From NCBI GenBank assembly GCA_965228625.1, contig OZ245829.1, positions 2,480,001-2,544,000 of the forward strand: a DNA stretch of 64,000 bases. Direction: 5' to 3'. Origin of the DNA: UBA2767 sp965228625 (lineage in GTDB: Bacteria > Pseudomonadota > Alphaproteobacteria > Rhizobiales > Methyloligellaceae). The notes below the pieces were generated by a model. The model was not told where the DNA came from. It did not search any database and saw only the letters and a list, made by a program, of their open reading frames with translations. Below, one piece after another: positions 63,422 through 64,000 of this stretch; within the stretch, counting starts at the first letter, position 1; each line of letters opens with the position of its first letter. The translations under genes and the position numbers were made by a program.

Positions 63422-64000
63422 ATGCCGCAAATGGGTCTTGTTGAGATTTTGGGAACGATGATTGTCGGCGCCGTGTCGATGCGCGCCGCGATCGGCGCGC
63501 TGACCTTCGCGGGGCGGCGATATGCCGTTTCGCGAAAGAACAAGAAGTACATCTCGCAGTTTCGCGCCGCATCCTCGCGCGTCTTTTCGAAGCCGCGGAT
63601 CGAGACGAGCAACCAGCCGCTGACGTGGAAGGGCAAGCGGCGGTTCCGTGTCGTCAAGCGCGTGTACGAGAACCTCAATGAGGATGTGTGCTCGTTTTAT
63701 CTCGAGCCCCATGACGGCAAGCCGATCGCACCGTTCCAGCCGGGCCAGCACCTCACATTCTCGGTGCCCGTGAACGGGCAGGACGAGCCCGAGATGCGCT
63801 GCTATTCCCTGTCGGAGAGCCCGACGGAGAAAGGCTACTACCGCGTCACGGTGAAGCGCCTCGGACCGCCGCAGGGCGCCGGACCCGGCACACCACCGGG
63901 TCGCGTCTCGGGGCATTTCCACGACAGTCTGCAGCCTGGTGCCGTTGTCGAGGCGCTGGCGCCCGCCGGATCCTTTTGTCTCGACCAAACCTCCAACCGG
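63422..64000 (+). CDS. Membrane-associated flavin (ferredoxin reductase-like) oxidoreductase, 3' end outside window
   Basis: From ATG 63422, behind GGAGACG, the frame stays open to the window end (193 residues seen). A short hydrophobic N-terminal segment (about 5-30) precedes a basic stretch and a ferredoxin-reductase FAD domain: FRVVKRVYENLNEDVCSFYL, PFQPGQHLTFSVPV, and the FAD motif RCYSLSESP, then GHFHDSLQPGAVVEALAPAG. The NAD(P) domain and any 2Fe-2S domain would lie beyond the window. It is the third gene after the pentaheme cytochrome and barrel and could feed electrons to the cytochrome; that is inferred. Confidence 0.82.
   Translation, partial: MPQMGLVEILGTMIVGAVSMRAAIGALTFAGRRYAVSRKNKKYISQFRAASSRVFSKPRIETSNQPLTWKGKRRFRVVKRVYENLNEDVCSFYLEPHDGKPIAPFQPGQHLTFSVPVNGQDEPEMRCYSLSESPTEKGYYRVTVKRLGPPQGAGPGTPPGRVSGHFHDSLQPGAVVEALAPAGSFCLDQTSNR

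Overview
The window is a stretch of chromosome from a GC-rich alphaproteobacterium, most likely of the order Hyphomicrobiales. The evidence is the gene order (rplU-rpmA-obgE-proB-proA-nadD-rsfS-rlmH-envC-ctpA-deacetylase-rppH), an F1 ATP synthase operon without Fo genes, a type II lumazine synthase behind an FMN riboswitch, the ethylmalonyl-CoA pathway, and CtrA-type TTAA-N7-TTAA and TTAACCAT sites. Genes are tightly packed. I see no insertion sequence, prophage, CRISPR array, tRNA or rRNA gene. Only one gene-free stretch exceeds 300 bp (58678-59457).

Layout. 1-5.2 kb: phosphate uptake and its control, pstC (5' truncated by the window edge)-pstA-pstB-phoU-phoB. 5.2-8.2 kb: an AlkA-type DNA glycosylase, gluQ and a hybrid histidine kinase preceded by a full CtrA-type site. 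8.2-12.3 kb: a minus-strand unit of FAH-family hydrolase, AEC transporter, L-2-hydroxyglutarate oxidase and EamA transporter. 12.3-16.2 kb: a class V aminotransferase, a ClpP/SDH-like membrane protease, and an SDR lacking the catalytic tyrosine that is divergent from a LysR regulator across a near-perfect inverted repeat. 16.3-18.9 kb: FMN riboswitch and ribH2, a CBS protein, and an AhpD-like/ECF41 sigma factor pair with a matching autoregulatory promoter. 18.9-25 kb: ethylmalonyl-CoA pathway genes ecm, ccr and mcd, with a dense TTGCA-type operator region before ccr. 25-38.6 kb: assorted metabolism (TauD-like dioxygenase, FlK-like thioesterase, serine hydrolase, M20 amidohydrolase, class IV aminotransferase, DAO oxidase, PhzF, transaldolase), a chemoreceptor, an L,D-transpeptidase and XerC. 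38.6-47.2 kb: priA, a DJ-1/PfpI remnant, an EamA transporter and atpHAGDC. 47.2-58.8 kb: the conserved minus-strand housekeeping block. 59.4-64 kb: a pentaheme cytochrome c, an outer-membrane beta-barrel protein and a flavin reductase that runs off the window.

How the genes fit together. Ccr, Ecm and Mcd supply the diagnostic steps of acetyl-CoA assimilation by the ethylmalonyl-CoA route; Ccr and Mcd are co-directional and Ecm is transcribed away from them. The sigma-factor pair looks self-controlled through its own promoter. The last three genes look like an electron-transfer module spanning the envelope (reductase, multiheme cytochrome, barrel). It is the best candidate here for an undescribed system, but its function is inferred from composition and order only.

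Limits. All identifications rest on reading motifs and recalled family features; no searches or alignments were run. Start codons were chosen from ribosome-binding sites, overlaps and usual family length, and doubtful ones are flagged.
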